From Anagrus nilaparvatae (Eukaryota > Arthropoda > Insecta > Hymenoptera > Mymaridae): a stretch of 64,000 nt of DNA. Below are positions 61,201 through 64,000 of this stretch, one piece after another (positions within the stretch are counted from its first letter, which is position 1; every line of letters starts with the position of its first letter). The notes beneath the pieces were generated by a model. It was not told where the DNA came from. It did no database searches and saw only the letters and a program-made list of their open reading frames with translations. Location of the stretch: NCBI GenBank assembly GCA_022575985.1, contig JAKSXM010000014.1:40000001-40064000 (forward strand), given 5' to 3'. Position numbers and translations under genes: made by a program.

Positions 61201-64000
61201 CTTAAATTAATAGTTGTTTATTATAGGTCTCTAGGTCATACCAAGTAGATTTCTTAAATTAATAGTTGCTTATTTAGGGCCCTTGGTCATACCAAGTAGA
61301 TTTCTTAAATTAATAGTTGTTTATTTTAGGTCTCTTGGTCATACCAAATAGATTTCTTAAATTAGGTGATTATTTTAGGTCTCCTGGTCACACCAAGTAG
61401 ATTTCTTAAGTTAATAGTTGCTTATTTTAGGTCCCTTTGTCATACCAATTATATTTCTTAAATTAATAATTTCTTATTTAGGGCCCTTGGTCATACCAAG
61501 TAGATTTCTTAAATTAATAGTTGCTTATTTTATGTCCCTTGGTCATACCAAGTAGATTTCTTAAATTAATAGTTGCTTATTTTATGTCCCTTGGTGATAC
61601 CAAGTATATTTCTTAAATTAATATTTGCTTATTTAGGGCCCTTGGTCATACCAAGTAGATTTCTTAAATTAATAGTTGCTTATTTTATGTCCCTTTTTCA
61701 TACCAAGTAGATTTCTTAAATTAATAGTTGCTTATTTAAGGCCCTTAGTCATACCAATTAGATTTCTTAAATTAATAGTTGCTTATTTAGGGCCCTTGGT
61801 CATACCAAGTATATTTCTTAAATTAGGGGCTTATTTTAGGTCCCTTGGTAAAACTAAGTAGATTTCTTAAATTAATAGTTGCTTATTTAGGGCCCTTGGT
61901 CATACAAAGTAGATTTCTTAAATTAATAGTTGCTTATTTAGGCCCTTGGTCATACCAAGTAGATTTCTTTAATTAATAGTTGTTTATTTTAGGTCTCTTG
62001 GTCATACCAAGTAGATTTCTTAACTTAGGTGATTATTTTAGGTCTCCTGGTCATACCAAGTAGATTTCTTAAGTTAATAGTTACTTATTTTAGGTCCCTT
62101 TGTCATACCAATTATATTTCTTAAATTAAAAGTTGCTTATTTAGGGCCCTTGGTCATACCAAGTAGATTTCTTAAATTAATAGTTGCTTATTTTATGTCC
62201 CTTGGTGATACCAAGTATATTTCTTAAATTAATATTTGCTTATTTAGGGCCCTTGGTCATACCAAGTAGATTTCTTAAATTAATAGTTGCTTATTTTATG
62301 TCCCTTTTTCATACCAAGTAGATTTCTTAAATTAATAGTTGCTTATTTAAGGCCCTTAGTCATACCAATTAGATTTCTTAAATTAATAGTTGCTTATTTA
62401 GGGCCCTTGGTCATACCAAGTATATTTCTTAAATTAGGGGCTTATTTTATGTCCCTTGGTCATACCAAGTAGATTTCTTAAATTATTAGTTGCTTATTTT
62501 ATGTCCTTTGGCCATACCAAGTATATTTCTTAAATTAATAGTTTGCTTATTTTATTTCCCTTGGTCATACCAAGTAGATTTCTTAAATTAATAGCTGCTT
62601 ATTTTATGTCCCTTGGTCATACCAAGTAGATTTCTTAATTTAATAGTTGCTTATTTTATGTCCCTTGGTCATACCAAGTAGATTTCTTAAATTAATAGTT
62701 GCTTATTTAGGGCCCTTGGTCATACCAAGTAGATTTCTTAAATTAATAGTTGTTTATTATAGGTCTCTAGGTCATACCAAGTAGATTTCTTAAATTAATA
62801 GTTGCTTATTTAGGGCCCTTGGTCATACCAAGTAGATTTCTTAAATTAATAGTTGTTTATTTTAGGTCTCTTGGTCATACCAAATAGATTTCTTAAATTA
62901 GGTGATTATTTTAGGTCTCCTGGTCACACCAAGTAGATTTCTTAAGTTAATAGTTGCTTATTTTAGGTCCCTTTGTCATACCAATTATATTTCTTAAATT
63001 AATAATTTCTTATTTAGGGCCCTTGGTCATACCAAGTAGATTTCTTAAATTAATAGTTGCTTATTTTATGTCCCTTGGTCATACCAAGTAGATTTCTTAA
63101 ATTAATAGTTGTTTATTTAAGGCCCTTGGTCATACCAATTAGATTTCTTAAATTAATAGTTGCTTATTTAGGGCCCTTGGTCATACCAAGTAGATTTCTT
63201 AAATTAATAGTTGTTTATTTTAGGTCTCTAGGTCATACCAAGTAGATTTCTTAAATTAGGTGATTATTTTAGGTCTCCTGGTCATACCAAGTAGATTTCT
63301 TAAATTAATAGTTGCTTATTTTAGGTCCCTTTGTCATATCAAGTAGATTTCTTAAATTAATAGTTGCTTATTTTATGTCCCTTTTTCATACCAAGTAGAT
63401 TTCTTAAATTAATAGTTGCTTATTTAAGGCCCTTAGTCATACCAATTAGATTTCTTAAATTCATAGTTGCTTATTTAGGCCCTTGGTCATACCAAGTAGA
63501 TTTCTTTAATTAATAGTTGTTTATTTTAGGTCTCTTGGTCATACCAAGTAGATTTCTTAACTTAGGTGATTTTTATTATTTTAGGTCTCCTGGTCATACC
63601 AAGTAGATTTCTTAAGTTAATAGTTACTTATTTTATGTCCCTTTGTCATACCAATTATATTTCTTAAATTAAAAGTTGCTTATTTAGGGCCCTTGGTCAT
63701 ACCAAGTAGATTTCTTAAATTAATAGTTGCTTATTTTATGTCCCTTGGTGATACCAAGTATATTTCTTAAATTAATATTTGCTTATTTAGGGCCCTTGGT
63801 CATACCAAGTAGATTTCTTAAATTAATAGTTGCTTATTTTATGTCCCTTTTTCATACCAAGTAGATTTCTTAAATTAATAGTTGCTTATTTAAGGCCCTT
63901 AGTCATACCAATTAGATTTCTTAAATTAATAGTTGCTTATTTAGGGCCCTTGGTCATACTAAGTATATTTCTTAAATTAGGGGTTTATTTTATGTCCCTT
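58217..64000. repeat. 51-bp satellite array with higher-order structure, continues past window
   Basis: Roughly 110 monomers (by length) of 49-52 bp, of the form 'cataccaagtagatttctta' + 'aattaatagttgcttattta' + 'gggcccttggt'. Variants replace the middle by 'aggggctta' or 'aggtgatta' and the end by 'ttttaggtccct' or 'ttttatgtccct'. Each junction contains the dyad CTTGGT-CAT-ACCAAG. A segment near 58362-58860 recurs at +509 bp. From about 60260 the variant order recurs at +1,535 to 1,537 bp over more than 1.3 kb, with a third, partly deleted copy after about 63360. Because 51 is divisible by 3, short repetitive open frames appear; they are not genes. Confidence 0.97.

Noticed and set aside
59394..63245. 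Repetitive open frames translating as VIPSRFLKLIVAYLGP-type 17-residue repeats in the satellite
   Set aside because: They exist because the 51-bp monomer is a multiple of three and lacks stops in one frame; no start context, promoter or domain supports a protein.
58217..64000. Possible CRISPR-like repeat array
   Set aside because: There are no unique spacers: monomers are head-to-tail and contiguous, in insect nuclear DNA. It is a satellite.

Overview
This window is very AT-rich nuclear DNA from an insect. All recognisable proteins are animal proteins that look closest to insect members of their families: a visual-type arrestin, a short-C-terminus akirin, TFIIB, a CHK-kinase array and a peroxisomal uricase. 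Introns are mostly short (about 60-500 bp), AT-rich and GT-AG. The extreme AT content and foldback elements would fit a small parasitoid wasp, but that is inference and other insects are not excluded. No bacterial, viral, tRNA, rRNA or CRISPR features were recognised.

Layout. 1-2.9 kb: two tandem-repeat blocks. 2.9-12.7 kb: three intronless CHK/EcKinase-like paralogs on +. 16.8-18.2 kb (-): the 5' three exons of a UPF0489 (C5orf22-like) gene with no visible 3' half. 19.5-21.9 kb (-): an NHE8-type Na+/H+ exchanger, head-to-head with a LENG1 homolog (22.4-23.4 kb, +). 24.1-25.7 kb (+): TFIIE alpha. 26.6-31 kb (-): an Arr2-type visual arrestin in seven exons. 35.1-39.2 kb (-): akirin. 41.4-43.2 kb (-): TFIIB. 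46.3 kb (-): a candidate 60-residue secreted peptide gene. 54.4-57.3 kb (+): urate oxidase ending in SKL. 58.2 kb to the window end: a roughly 51-bp satellite array with a higher-order period near 1,535 bp.

The genes do not form a pathway. Several are housekeeping transcription genes (TFIIB, TFIIE alpha, akirin as a chromatin/NF-kB cofactor). The others concern ion exchange, photoreceptor signalling, purine catabolism and putative small-molecule phosphorylation. The non-coding half is unusually rich in foldback (MITE-like) elements. Several have clear ends: a 275-bp element with 31-bp inverted ends and an 8-bp target duplication, two or three TTAA-flanked elements, a TA-flanked element in a uricase intron, and a hAT-like end pair. 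The least explained structures are a GC-rich 43-bp perfect hairpin upstream of TFIIB, a roughly 142-bp repeat family whose internal hairpin varies by compensatory changes, and an arrestin first exon that is open in the wrong frame.

All exon boundaries were placed by hand from splice motifs, phase and protein similarity recalled from family knowledge. Nothing was checked by alignment or transcript data.
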